DNA from: Sutcliffiella horikoshii
Lineage (GTDB): Bacteria; Bacillota; Bacilli; Bacillales; Bacillaceae_I
Direction of reading: 5' to 3'
Length of the DNA: 64,000 bases
Assembly: GCF_002157855.1 (NCBI RefSeq)
Contig: NZ_CP020880.1
Location: forward strand, 1,488,001-1,552,000
Shown: in pieces, positions 51,812 to 60,488 of the stretch
Layout: every line of letters starts with the position of its first letter
Numbering within the stretch: position 1 is the first letter of the stretch
Notes under the pieces: model-generated
Database searches by the model: none
The model's input: the letters and a program-made list of their open reading frames with translations, nothing else
What the model was told of the DNA's origin: nothing
Position numbers and translations under genes: made by a program

Positions 51812-52880
51812 TATTAACTGGGTTATTTCAATCTCAATGTGTCTCTTTCTTACAGGATGCCTGGAAAAAGAAATCGTAGATGACATTAATATTGAATCAG
51901 TAGAAGGCTTTGATTTGATTGGAGAGAAAGAAGTGTTGGGTACTTTCGTAGTACCAGTATATCAAGCTGATAAAAAGATCGAAACTGAAACATTTACTGC
52001 GGTTTCCCAATTAAATAAGGATATATTAAGGAGTGCACAGAAAGAATCGTCTGCACCGATTGTCAACGGTAGCTTAGAACTAGTTTTGTTCAACAAAGCG
52101 ATGGCAGAAAAGGGGATCATCCAACTTGTCGATGGCTTACAAAGAGATGCAAGTATCGGAACAGGTTTATACTTGGCAATTGTGGATGGCGAGACAAAGG
52201 AATTATTAGAGCAAAACCTTGGTACAAGGGGAACAGGTGATCATCTGTTTAATCTTGTTAAACACAATATTGACAGAAGAGACGTTCCGAAAACGAACAT
52301 GCACATTTTCCTGTCAGATTATTTTCAAAAAGGGAAAGACCCTAACTTACCTATTTTAAAGAAAACAGAAGATAGTGCAAAAATTGTTGGAGTGGCAGTA
52401 ATGAAAGAAGATAAATATGAAATGACCATTCCAAATGAAAGATTATTTTATTTTAAAACACTTGTGGACAAACATTCCGATGGTACCGTTTCCTTGGGAG
52501 TGGACGGAAAAGAAGAATTCGTTTCTATACGAAGTATTAAGACAGATAGAAAAATTAAAGTGAAATGGGAAGGTGACACTCCTTCTATTAAAATAATAGT
52601 AAGAATGGATGGAGCGGTTAGAGAATATACCGGTAATAAAGTCACTCCTAAGGAACTAAAGGAGTTCCAAAAGTTGTTGGAAGATAAAATCATCAAAGAA
52701 ACAGAATCCATGATAAAAGAGTTTCAGGAAAAAGGTGTAGACCCGATTGGCTTAGGATATGAAGCGAAATCTCGAAAAAGGGGATTTGACTATAAAAAAT
52801 GGAAAGAAGAGACCTATCCAACTTTAACGGTACAAGTGGATGCAGATGTGAGACTTATCAGCACAGGTACTACCGAATAG
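51798..52880 (+). CDS. Spore germination lipoprotein, GerC family (C subunit)
   Basis: Receptor lipoprotein. Signal MRKHNINWVISISMCLFLTGC with lipidation at cysteine 21. The mature protein contains FTAVSQLNKDILRSAQKESSAP and ends in the Ger(x)C region (GLGYEAKSRKRGFDYKKW). Length 360, typical. ATG at 51798 lies inside the end of the B-subunit gene, after GAAGGGGG. Completes an A-B-C receptor operon; the same order as gerA of B. subtilis. Confidence 0.95.
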   Translation: MRKHNINWVISISMCLFLTGCLEKEIVDDINIESVEGFDLIGEKEVLGTFVVPVYQADKKIETETFTAVSQLNKDILRSAQKESSAPIVNGSLELVLFNKAMAEKGIIQLVDGLQRDASIGTGLYLAIVDGETKELLEQNLGTRGTGDHLFNLVKHNIDRRDVPKTNMHIFLSDYFQKGKDPNLPILKKTEDSAKIVGVAVMKEDKYEMTIPNERLFYFKTLVDKHSDGTVSLGVDGKEEFVSIRSIKTDRKIKVKWEGDTPSIKIIVRMDGAVREYTGNKVTPKELKEFQKLLEDKIIKETESMIKEFQEKGVDPIGLGYEAKSRKRGFDYKKWKEETYPTLTVQVDADVRLISTGTTE

Positions 52881-52938
52881 GTCAGATATCCAAGTGTGTT
52901 GAATATACTATGGTAACATCTAATAAGGGGGGCTATAT

Positions 52939-53895
52939 ATGCCTCAGAAGATTCTTTTGTATTGTGACCCTGGTATTGATGATTCATTGGCAATTATTTA
53001 TGCATTGTTGAACCCTGAACTTGAATTGGTTGGTATTGTAACTAGCTATGGCAATGTCGATCAAGAACAAGCAACTCAAAATGTCGCCTATCTCCTGGAA
53101 CTTGGAGGCAAGAAGGATATTGTATTGATTGGCGGGGCGAAAACACCACTATCTGGTGAGTTTACTCCCTATTATCCAGAGATACATGGGGAAGAGGGAT
53201 TAGGGCCAATTAATCCTCCTGATACGATAAAAGGAGAATTATTAAATTTTGATGCAATCTTTAAATTAATTGAGGAATATGGAGAGGAATTGATAATTGT
53301 AGATGTCGGGAGGTCCACTTCGCTTGCCATTTCTTTTAATCTAGCTGGTGCAGAAACAATGAATGCAATTAAGGGCTTTTATTTAATGGGAGGTGCCTTT
53401 CTCACTCCAGGAAATGTAACCGCAGGAGCGGAAGCAAATTTCTATGGTGATCCGATTGCTGCAGGAATTGTGATGGAAAAAGTGAAAAATGGTGTACTCT
53501 ACCCATTGAATGTTACAAAGGAAGCAATAATCACACCTGAGATGATAGATGATATTATTTCAGAAGAAAACAACCCTTATCAAAGCCTTATCAAAGAGAT
53601 ATTTGATTATTATTTTGAAGCTTACCAAAAGCTTATACCAGGAATAGAAGGAAGTCCTTTGCATGATGTCATGACATTATTTGCCGTGACAACGCCACAA
53701 GCATTCAAGTATGTGGAGAAGGAAGTTAATGTGGGGTTAGATGAAGGGAATTTAAGGGGAGTAAGCATTGCTGACTTTCGACCAAGACCAGATGAAAAGG
53801 GAAATAAAGTGACTATTGCACTAGAGGTGAATGCAGAGGAATTCGCTAAAAACTTCGTCAAGGTCATGTCCTCCCCTATTGCAAATGAAGAATGA
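52939..53895 (+). CDS. Nucleoside hydrolase
   Basis: Inosine-uridine preferring hydrolase family. The calcium-binding motif CDPGIDDSLAI is near residue 9, and a family-typical GAEANFYGDPIAAGIV near residue 170 with LHDVMTLFAV near residue 246. Length 318. Cleaves N-glycosidic bonds of nucleosides; base specificity is not evident. ATG at 52939 follows AAGGGGGGC. Follows the germination operon by 58 bp without a clear terminator. Some family members act in spores, so a link to germination is possible but unproven. Confidence 0.93.
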   Translation: MPQKILLYCDPGIDDSLAIIYALLNPELELVGIVTSYGNVDQEQATQNVAYLLELGGKKDIVLIGGAKTPLSGEFTPYYPEIHGEEGLGPINPPDTIKGELLNFDAIFKLIEEYGEELIIVDVGRSTSLAISFNLAGAETMNAIKGFYLMGGAFLTPGNVTAGAEANFYGDPIAAGIVMEKVKNGVLYPLNVTKEAIITPEMIDDIISEENNPYQSLIKEIFDYYFEAYQKLIPGIEGSPLHDVMTLFAVTTPQAFKYVEKEVNVGLDEGNLRGVSIADFRPRPDEKGNKVTIALEVNAEEFAKNFVKVMSSPIANEE

Positions 53896-53986
53896 GTATT
53901 GTAATATTTGGTATTTTCCAGTTCTATAGACTCATCACAATACGTAATATAGTAGTGTATGAAGTTATAGAACTGGAGGGGTGATT

Positions 53987-54364
53987 ATGGGAGTTAGGTT
54001 GATAAAAATTTCCGTTATCTATTTTTTGATAGGGGTCGGCATCGGTTATTATATGTCGACGGCACATGCATACAATTTGACGCCTGTACATGCTCATGTT
54101 AATTTGCTTGGATGGACCGCTTTGACTCTTGCTGGTATCATTTATATTTTATTTCCTGCAGCCGGAAAAACGAAACTTGCTACATGGCATTTTTGGTTAC
54201 ACAATATAGGCTTGCCTTTGATGATGGTTGGCTTGGCATTTGTAGTATACGGTAATGAGTCCTTATTGATATTGACCATTATCGGGGCGAATTTAACCAC
54301 TCTAGCTATTGTATTGTTTGTGATAAATGTCTTAAAGAACGTTAAGCAGCCTGAAAGCGAATAA
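53987..54364 (+). CDS. Small four-helix protein resembling a heme-copper oxidase subunit I fragment
   Basis: 125 residues, four hydrophobic segments. THAHVNLLGW-type sequence (VHAHVNLLGWTALTLAGIIY near residue 30) matches the helix of NorB/cbb3-type subunit I that carries a heme histidine. WHFWLHNIGLPLMMVGL near residue 70 resembles a later helix. The copper-site histidines of a full oxidase are absent. ATG at 53987 follows TGGAGGGG. Similar short proteins are called cytochrome-c oxidase in databases, as I recall; a true oxidase activity is unlikely. It could bind heme. Confidence 0.72.
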   Translation: MGVRLIKISVIYFLIGVGIGYYMSTAHAYNLTPVHAHVNLLGWTALTLAGIIYILFPAAGKTKLATWHFWLHNIGLPLMMVGLAFVVYGNESLLILTIIGANLTTLAIVLFVINVLKNVKQPESE

Positions 54365-54485
54365 CCTCTAAGGTGTCCAGTACCCTAAATGGTGTGCTGG
54401 ATCTTTTTTGTTTTTCAACTATTCCTTTAGCATTGCTTTTGATATGATGAAATGAAAGAGGAATTACTTTAAAGGGGTCGAGAAC

Positions 54486-54830
54486 ATGTCATTTCACCAA
54501 TGTCCAAACTGTCAAGAAGAAGTAAAATATAAAACCAAATTAACCTCTGTCTTTTTTGGGTATCGTCCTATTAAATGTGAGGGTTGCGAAACCGTTTATG
54601 AAGTAGATGAAAAATTCCGTTTTATCTTATCTCTTTATACCGTGCTAATACCGATTCTTATTGCTTATATGCTAAGTGCGATGATGGGGGTTTTACATAC
54701 AAGATGGAGCCAAGTGCTTATAGTGTTAATTTTTGGTTCAGCCGGTGTGTTTTATGCAGCAACCAAAGTGCGTTACAAGAAATCAAAACTACAGCCGGTA
54801 GAGGAAAAGAAAAAACAAAAAGCAAAATAA
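54486..54830 (+). CDS. TIGR04104-type zinc ribbon membrane protein
   Basis: 114 residues. CPNCQEEVKYKTKL near residue 6 and IKCEGCETVYEV near residue 29 form a CxxC-x20-CxxC zinc ribbon. Two hydrophobic segments follow (TVLIPILIAYMLSAMMG and VLIVLIFGSAGVFYAA), and the tail is lysine-rich. This architecture fits the CXXC-20-CXXC family of Bacillus, function unknown. ATG at 54486 follows AAAGGGG. Confidence 0.82.
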   Translation: MSFHQCPNCQEEVKYKTKLTSVFFGYRPIKCEGCETVYEVDEKFRFILSLYTVLIPILIAYMLSAMMGVLHTRWSQVLIVLIFGSAGVFYAATKVRYKKSKLQPVEEKKKQKAK

Positions 54831-54834
54831 AAAA

Positions 54835-54950
54835 GCTCTTTTCTCGAAAATTGTTGCTATTCACCGGTAAAAAGTCGGCAATTGGACTTTTTTCTGATTA
54901 CATACTCTAGAAATCACAAGTAGTATGCTTCGTAAAACAGAGAAAAGAGC
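54835..54950. other. Wide inverted repeat enclosing a hairpin
   Basis: GCTCTTTTCTC at 54835-54845 and GAGAAAAGAGC at 54940-54950 are perfect 11-bp complements. Between them AAAAAGTC, GGCAATTG loop, GACTTTTTT (about 54879-54895) makes a terminator. The first arm starts just after the zinc-ribbon stop. Confidence 0.55.
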
Positions 54951-55020
54951 ACGACAGTAAGTAATATATCGGCTAATTTGAGTTTGCGAAACAGCAACAA
55001 AATTTATGAAAACAGACCAA

Positions 55021-55063
55021 TAAAAAAAACGAGAAGGATTTCGATTCCTTCTCGTTTTTTTAT
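55021..55063. terminator. Strong bidirectional terminator
   Basis: AAAAAAAACGAGAAGGA, four-base loop region, TCCTTCTCGTTTTTTT. It serves the small gene on the minus strand that ends at 55068, and anything reading in from the left. Confidence 0.93.
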
Positions 55064-55067
55064 GTTT

Positions 55068-55223
55068 TTACACCTGATCTAGTACCCAGATCAGGAAGGC
55101 AGCCACTATGACTAGTGAAATAGCATGAAGTACAAAAGACCCGATAAAATCTTTTAAGACAATTAAATAATGGAATTGACTTTTTTTATTATTACGTACA
55201 ATTCTTCTCGCTCTCGTATCCAT
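55068..55223 (-). CDS. Small single-span membrane protein (51 residues)
   Basis: Minus-strand frame, ATG at 55223 after GTAGGAGTGAAG and stop TAA at 55070-55068. The N-terminus is basic (MDTRARRIVRNNKKS) and one hydrophobic segment covers about residues 28-48 (GSFVLHAISLVIVAAFLIW). A strong terminator directly follows. Ribosome binding site, membrane topology and terminator together make it a credible gene missed by length cut-offs. I do not recognise the family. Confidence 0.75.
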   Translation of the reverse strand: MDTRARRIVRNNKKSQFHYLIVLKDFIGSFVLHAISLVIVAAFLIWVLDQV

Positions 55224-55448
55224 CACTTCACTCCTACACACATGAAGAAATTTGTAAGTATATTATACAAAATATTCTCACAAATAATAAGTAATAAAGT
55301 AGAAATTTGTAAAAAAAACTAAATATATGTACACCAGTGTCATTTTACCACATAAAAGAATAAGGGGTATTAATTTTATCGGAATAATGAAAAGGATGTT
55401 TAGGATGAAAACGGAAATCCACCCATTGTAAAATAATTGAAAAAAGGA

Positions 55449-55494
55449 TTGACGTTCTAATTTGTCTTAGTGTACTATCTAACTAGAACACTAA
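55449..55494 (+). promoter_or_regulatory. Promoter and YtrA-type operator of the ABC exporter operon
   Basis: TTGACG at 55449-55454 and TACTAT at 55473-55478 (18-base spacer). TTAGTGT at 55467-55473 and ACACTAA at 55488-55494 form an inverted repeat with a 14-base gap that overlaps the -10. The arms resemble the AGTGTA/TACACT operator of YtrA. The rest of 55224-55448 shows no gene. Confidence 0.8.
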
Positions 55495-55513
55495 AACAGA
55501 AAGGGGAGTTTTA

Positions 55514-56299
55514 ATGAAAACACATGCTTTTAAAGGGTTGATGAGAAAAGAATGGCTGCTATCTAAAAATACTTTTATACTTCTTATTTGTTTCAAGCTC
55601 TTTATTTGGGCTGTTGTATTGAGTGGGAGTGTGCTCACCAATAACCATGAACTATTATATATTGCGACATCCATGATTATCGGTATCCATGTTATTTATA
55701 TCACGATGATTGTTGGGGCAGGACTGAGCTTGGAAGAAAAGTCGCAAATGTGGCTGCATAGCCCTCGTTCTATGTCCATGATCTTAGGCAGTAAACTTTT
55801 GACAGGGATTTTACTCCAAATCACTAGTTTATGTATGGCGTTTCTGTTGTTAGGGATAACAGTAATTTTCTTTTATCCGGGCGGAACTACGGTAAATCTC
55901 TTAACGGCAGGATCTATTTTTCAAATGAGTGTCCTAATAACAGTTAGTGGATTAGAACTCGCTATGTTCTATACGTTTTATTGGGCAATCTACCATTCGA
56001 TGGGGAGGTTCAATTATTTAGCAAAGTTTAAAGTAGTCCTTTTCACGTTATTTATCATTGTTAGCTTCCTTTTGATTCTATTTATAGAAAAACAGTTGTT
56101 GGGAGGATTGCAATCGGTTTTACCTGTTCCAATTGAAATGACAAAATTCATGAATGTCCATATAGGAGAAGATGGTCTTTGGATCAGTTCTGGCGGAGAA
56201 AAGATTTCATGGGTAGGTTTGCTTTTCTCTACATTGAAAATAACTGGACTCTTTTTCCTATCAAGTTGGCTTTTAAATAAGGCGGTGGAAGTAAAATGA
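55514..56299 (+). CDS. ABC-2 type permease-like membrane protein
   Basis: 261 residues with about six hydrophobic segments and the layout of YtrC/D-type permeases (short N-terminus KGLMRKEWLLSKNTF, paired spans). The loop LEEKSQMWLHSPRSMSMILGSKLL before the third span recurs as VKEQKLKMWLYNPNPARSLLSSKLL in the protein at 57.4 kb, showing they are homologous. ATG at 55514 follows AAAGGGGAG. First gene of a six-gene operon; 4-bp overlap with the GntR regulator. Confidence 0.85.
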   Translation: MKTHAFKGLMRKEWLLSKNTFILLICFKLFIWAVVLSGSVLTNNHELLYIATSMIIGIHVIYITMIVGAGLSLEEKSQMWLHSPRSMSMILGSKLLTGILLQITSLCMAFLLLGITVIFFYPGGTTVNLLTAGSIFQMSVLITVSGLELAMFYTFYWAIYHSMGRFNYLAKFKVVLFTLFIIVSFLLILFIEKQLLGGLQSVLPVPIEMTKFMNVHIGEDGLWISSGGEKISWVGLLFSTLKITGLFFLSSWLLNKAVEVK

Positions 56300-56673
56300 C
56301 AGCAAAATACGATGCTGATAAACCAATTTATCTGCAGATCATTGATCGTATAAGTAAAGAAATCGTTCGAGGTGTGTTAAAGCCTGGAGATAAACTTCCT
56401 TCCGTTAGGGAAATGGCCATTCAGTCAGGTGTAAATCCAAATACCATTCAACGAACATACAGTGAAATGGAGAGGATGGAAATCGTGGAAACCAAAAGAG
56501 GGCAAGGGACATTTGTTACGGAAAATGAGGGAATGCTTTTGCATTTGAAAAAAGCCATGGAAACTAAAGTTGTTGAAAGCTTTGTCCAGAGTATGAGGGA
56601 AATCGGTGCATCAGAAAGGGAAATTGTTGAAAGTGTGGAAAGATTTTTGGAGGAGGGGGAGAATCAGAAATGA
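56296..56673 (+). CDS. GntR family regulator, YtrA subfamily
   Basis: 125 residues. Winged helix at about 10-78 (PIYLQIIDRISKEIVRGVLKPGDKLPSVREMA, NPNTIQRTYSEMERMEIVETKRGQGTFV). The short C-terminus of about 45 residues only dimerises and lacks a ligand domain, as in YtrA. Likely represses its own operon through the dyad at 55467-55494. YtrA-type operons respond to cell-wall antibiotics in B. subtilis; the inducer here is unknown. Overlaps the genes on both sides by 4 bp. Confidence 0.93.
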   Translation: MTAKYDADKPIYLQIIDRISKEIVRGVLKPGDKLPSVREMAIQSGVNPNTIQRTYSEMERMEIVETKRGQGTFVTENEGMLLHLKKAMETKVVESFVQSMREIGASEREIVESVERFLEEGENQK

Positions 56674-57362
56674 TCAAATTCGAACAGGTTAGTAAAAAAT
56701 ATGGCAAAGATATTGCGGTGAAGGATGGGAATCTGTCTTTTGAAAAAGGAAAAATCATTGGTTTGCTTGGTCCAAACGGCAGCGGAAAGTCTACCAGTCT
56801 GAAGATGATTGCCGGTTTGGTAAGACCTGATAAAGGTAAGGTGACGGTGGATGGGGAAATAGCCAGCCGCAAGATTGCAAGAAAGGTAGCCTATATGACG
56901 GAACTTGACGTATTTTATGATGCTTTCTCAGTAGAAAACATGGTCAAATTCTACGCCTCCCAATTCGGGGATTTCGACAAAGAGAAGGCGGAAGAGCTTT
57001 TGGTGTTCATGAAACTTGAGCCATCCAAAAAAATAAAAGAGTTGTCCAAAGGTAACAGAGGCAGATTGAAGCTTGTTCTGGCATTGGCCAGGCAAGCGGA
57101 TTACATTCTGTTGGATGAGCCATTTTCAGGATTGGATCCCATGGTGAGAGATTCGATTGTAAAAGGGCTCCTAACCTTCCTCGATTTCGGTAATCAGACG
57201 ATTATTATTGCCACCCATGAAATTGATGAAATTGAATCACTGCTCGATGAAGTGGTGTTAATAAAAAATGGAAACTTTATGGCCCATCAAAACGTAGAAC
57301 ATATTAGGGAATCGGATGGACTGTCGGTTAAAGACTGGATGATTGCAAATTTACAGGAGTAA
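56670..57362 (+). CDS. ABC transporter ATP-binding protein (YtrB-like)
   Basis: 230 residues. Walker A GPNGSGKS near residue 36, degenerate signature LSKGNRGR near residue 131, Walker B YILLDEPFSGLD and H-loop THEIDEI. The LSKGN-type signature is typical of YtrB-like exporters linked to GntR/YtrA regulators. ATG at 56670 overlaps the regulator stop. It probably partners the permeases at 55.5 and 57.4 kb. Confidence 0.94.
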   Translation: MIKFEQVSKKYGKDIAVKDGNLSFEKGKIIGLLGPNGSGKSTSLKMIAGLVRPDKGKVTVDGEIASRKIARKVAYMTELDVFYDAFSVENMVKFYASQFGDFDKEKAEELLVFMKLEPSKKIKELSKGNRGRLKLVLALARQADYILLDEPFSGLDPMVRDSIVKGLLTFLDFGNQTIIIATHEIDEIESLLDEVVLIKNGNFMAHQNVEHIRESDGLSVKDWMIANLQE

Positions 57363-57375
57363 GGGGGGAGAAAGA

Positions 57376-58152
57376 ATGGGTTATTACACGGGGCTGTTAT
57401 TAAAAGATTGGAAGCTTTCGATGAAGGCGCAACTGCAGAATTATCTTTTTATTCTAGCGCTATGGATGTTAGGTGTAGGGTTATCGTTAAGTATGGATGA
57501 GCCGGAAGTTTCTATAGCTATTGGGCTGACTTTAATAAGCATCCATATTTTCTACATGGGAACCGATATGGTTATGAATCTTGTAAAAGAGCAAAAATTA
57601 AAGATGTGGTTATATAATCCAAATCCCGCTCGATCTCTACTTTCTAGTAAATTGCTAATCTCAATGTTCAACTGTTTGCTGTCCATTACTTTTGCCATCC
57701 TTCTGTATGCCATTTCCTGTTTCATCAGTGGCCAGCCCTTTCTTCAAGGCAAGGAAATTATTGAGGGCTTTGCATTAATAGGTACGATTATAGGTGTAGG
57801 TATGTATCTTGCGATTTGGGCCATTTTTTTCTGGTCTCAAATTGCTGTTGCAAAAGGGAAGCGCTTTGAATATGTGCGCATTGCTTTTAGCGGGATAATT
57901 GCGTATTTTATTTTTGTGATACATGAGGGGTTCATGCTTAGTACCTTATATGATCGACTCAAGGATGTTGGCAGTTTTCCGTCCGTATCATTAGGTACTC
58001 TAGTCACAAATGAAACGGAGAATGGGTATCAGGAAATTTCGTTGGGGGTAAGTTTGTCAGAGTTTTCCTTTGGACTGTTTACGGTTTTTCTAGCGGTAAG
58101 TGTTTTGGTTTTTTTCCTCTCAGTAAAAAATGTGAAGAAAATAGAAGTATAA
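57376..58152 (+). CDS. ABC-2 type permease-like membrane protein
   Basis: 258 residues, about six hydrophobic segments. Homologous to the first gene of the operon (shared pre-helix block KMWLYNPNPARSLLSSKLL). ATG at 57376 follows GGGGGGAGAAAG, 13 bases after the ATPase stop; the frame upstream to 57343 overlaps that gene and is not used. Likely forms a heterodimeric channel with its paralog. Confidence 0.86.
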   Translation: MGYYTGLLLKDWKLSMKAQLQNYLFILALWMLGVGLSLSMDEPEVSIAIGLTLISIHIFYMGTDMVMNLVKEQKLKMWLYNPNPARSLLSSKLLISMFNCLLSITFAILLYAISCFISGQPFLQGKEIIEGFALIGTIIGVGMYLAIWAIFFWSQIAVAKGKRFEYVRIAFSGIIAYFIFVIHEGFMLSTLYDRLKDVGSFPSVSLGTLVTNETENGYQEISLGVSLSEFSFGLFTVFLAVSVLVFFLSVKNVKKIEV

Positions 58153-58167
58153 AAGGAGCTATGTAAC

Positions 58168-59085
58168 ATGAGTGATGTGGCAGTAAAGCTTACAAATGTT
58201 TGTAAAGACATAGGTACCAAGGAAATCATTAAAGATGTATCTTTTGAAGTGTATAAAGGAGAAGTGTTTGGCTTTCTTGGACCAAATGGAGCCGGAAAAA
58301 CGACAACCATTCGAATGATGGTTGGATTGATGAGTATCACTTCAGGTGATATACACATCGACGGAGCAAGCATCAAGACCGATTATGAAAAGGCGGTCCG
58401 CCAAGTGGGGGCAATCGTTGAGAATCCAGAAATGTATAAATTTCTAACGGGATATCAGAATTTGAAACAATATGCCAGAATGATGCCCGGGATCACAGCA
58501 GAACGACTGGATGAAGTAATAGAATTGGTTGGATTGACTGGCCGGATCAAGGAAAAAGTGAAGACATATTCTTTGGGGATGAGGCAGCGTTTGGGAATAG
58601 CACAGGCCTTACTACATAAACCAAAAGTATTAATACTTGACGAACCAACAAACGGACTGGATCCTGCAGGTATCCGGGAAATAAGAGACTATTTACGAAG
58701 TCTTGCCAGAGAAGAAGGAATGGCGATTGTTGTTTCAAGCCATCTATTATCCGAAATGGAATTGATGTGTGATAGAGTCGGTATCATCCAAAAGGGTGAG
58801 TTAATCGATATTCAAAGTATCAGGGACTTCATTAACGATGGCGGAAAAACCTTGTATCAGCTGGAATGTGAACCGGTGGAAGAGGCGATGGCATTGATGC
58901 GTGAGATGGATATGACTCATAATCTTGCAGAGGGTAAATTGCAGGCGGAGATAGATCGTGCAGCTGTTCCATTGTTTATCAAAAGTTTAGTAGAAAAAGA
59001 GATTGCTGTATTTGAAGTGAAGGAAGTAACGAAAACCCTTGAAGACAAATTCTTAGAAAAAACGTCACAGGAGCGAGGTGTCTAA
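58168..59085 (+). CDS. ABC transporter ATP-binding protein (BcrA-like)
   Basis: 305 residues. Walker A GPNGAGKT near residue 38, signature YSLGMRQR near residue 133, Walker B VLILDEPTNGLD and H-loop SSHLLSEME. The C-terminal 90 residues have no ATPase motif, as in bacitracin/lantibiotic-immunity ATPases. ATG at 58168 follows AAAGGAGC. Its stop overlaps the next ATG (TAATG). It forms a second exporter with the following permease. Confidence 0.94.
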   Translation: MSDVAVKLTNVCKDIGTKEIIKDVSFEVYKGEVFGFLGPNGAGKTTTIRMMVGLMSITSGDIHIDGASIKTDYEKAVRQVGAIVENPEMYKFLTGYQNLKQYARMMPGITAERLDEVIELVGLTGRIKEKVKTYSLGMRQRLGIAQALLHKPKVLILDEPTNGLDPAGIREIRDYLRSLAREEGMAIVVSSHLLSEMELMCDRVGIIQKGELIDIQSIRDFINDGGKTLYQLECEPVEEAMALMREMDMTHNLAEGKLQAEIDRAAVPLFIKSLVEKEIAVFEVKEVTKTLEDKFLEKTSQERGV

Positions 59086-60053
59086 TGATGAAAAATTTAA
59101 TTCAAAATGAACTAATTAAATGGTTTAGAAGGCCAAGCTTTTATGTGATGAGTGCGATATTGGTATTATTGTCAGCCGTTGGAGTCATTTTTACCATCAT
59201 GATGGGCTCGATGCTTGACGATGCAAGAAGTGAAAGTGGTGCCAATGGCCAAGAGCTTAGCTGGGAGGAATCCTTAGAGCAGGAAAATGAATACCTGGAA
59301 ATGACGATTGAAGAGTCAGAGGAAGGGGATAGAAGCAACCTAGAGCGACAGTTGGCAATAAATGAGCATCGCTTGGAAAATGATATGGAACCTACAACTG
59401 GCAACTCTGTGTGGACATATATGGATGAAAATTTTGGATTGACAAGCCTGGTTACACTATTCGTTGTCATCATAGCTGCAGGTATGATAGCAAGTGAATT
59501 TACTTGGGGGACTATCAAACTCTTAATGATCAGACCGATAAGCAGAAGTAAGATCTTGCTGGCTAAATACATCAGTGTCCTTGTGTTCATAGTCATTTTT
59601 TATACAATTCTATTTGTAAGTACTTTTGTAACCGGTGCTATTGCTTTTGGTTTTGATAGTACGCCTTACCTTTTGTATGCTGGTGGTGAAGTGCAAGAGG
59701 TTCATCCATTTTTATACTTGATCTTGAAAATGGCATTGAGCAGTTTAGGAGTAATTATGTTCGCTACCATTGCTTTCATGATATCGAGTGTGTTCCGGAA
59801 TAATTCGCTTGCAATTGGGATTTCACTATTTCTTTTATTTACAGGAACGCAGATTACAACGCTTGTTGCCATGAAGTTTGAATGGGCCAAGTATTCTCCG
59901 TTTGCCAACATTCATTTTGAATCATTGCTTGAAGGAATGCAAATTGTCCCAGGAGTTAGTTTTGGCTTCTCTACTGTCATGTTTTTAATCTACTTTGTGT
60001 TGCTGCATGTAGTAAGTTTCTGGACATTTGTGAAACGAGATATTGCTGCTTAA
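59085..60053 (+). CDS. ABC-2 type permease (BcrB-like)
   Basis: 322 residues. First span FYVMSAILVLLSAVGVIF, then an external loop of about 75 residues rich in Glu (residues 45-120). Five more spans follow, including TLFVVIIAAGMIASEFTWGT before the conserved WGTIKLLMIRPISR. This is the BcrB/EcsB-like layout of peptide-antibiotic resistance exporters. Tandem ATGs at 59085 and 59088. Last gene of the operon. The acidic loop could sense a cationic peptide, but this is a guess. Confidence 0.9.
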   Translation: MMKNLIQNELIKWFRRPSFYVMSAILVLLSAVGVIFTIMMGSMLDDARSESGANGQELSWEESLEQENEYLEMTIEESEEGDRSNLERQLAINEHRLENDMEPTTGNSVWTYMDENFGLTSLVTLFVVIIAAGMIASEFTWGTIKLLMIRPISRSKILLAKYISVLVFIVIFYTILFVSTFVTGAIAFGFDSTPYLLYAGGEVQEVHPFLYLILKMALSSLGVIMFATIAFMISSVFRNNSLAIGISLFLLFTGTQITTLVAMKFEWAKYSPFANIHFESLLEGMQIVPGVSFGFSTVMFLIYFVLLHVVSFWTFVKRDIAA

Positions 60054-60196
60054 CTTTTTTAGCGGAATGAACTGTTAGATATAGTGTAAGGTAGAGTTTT
60101 AATGGTGTATTCAAGATGTGTATGTGGTATTACAATGATAAGCCCGTTTGCCTTGCCTGTAATTTCGACTAATATTTAACCAAGTAGGTGATGTTG

Positions 60197-60451
60197 ATGG
60201 AACTGGTGAATATTTCGTATATGAAAAAAGGGCAGATACAAGGGTTTTTTGATAAGTTTCCGCATTCCAAGGTACTCTTTTCCCCCATCCGTAAGTATTA
60301 TTTTGTTTCTTATGTGTATTGGGATGAACGGGACCCGATAGTGCTGCAGGAAGATTTGGAGAAAATGGAGCTTCTTTTTAACAGCTATATGGGGAGAGAA
60401 GCGTTTTATCGGAGAAGGAAAAGAGCGGATACTGGAGTGGGAGGTGCCTGA
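60197..60451 (+). CDS. Hypothetical 84-residue protein
   Basis: MELVNISYMKKGQIQGFFDKF at the start, then SPIRKYYFVSYVYWDERDPIVLQED and an arginine-rich tail (REAFYRRRKRADTGVGGA). Soluble, mixed fold. ATG at 60197 lies 6 bases after TAGGTG; GTG 60188 and ATG 60191 are alternatives. I do not recognise it. It ends in its own terminator, whose first arm overlaps the last codons. Confidence 0.65.
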   Translation: MELVNISYMKKGQIQGFFDKFPHSKVLFSPIRKYYFVSYVYWDERDPIVLQEDLEKMELLFNSYMGREAFYRRRKRADTGVGGA

Positions 60452-60476
60452 GGTTTAGGGCGCCTCTTTTTTTGAA
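60440..60476 (+). terminator. Terminator overlapping the end of the 84-residue gene
   Basis: GGAGGTGCC, loop, GGCGCCTCTTTTTTT. The stop codon lies in the hairpin loop. Confidence 0.85.
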
Positions 60477-60488
60477 TGTATAAAGTAC

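Noticed and set aside
53987-54364. Functional cytochrome c oxidase subunit I
   Set aside because: Far too short and lacks the copper-site histidines and most helices.
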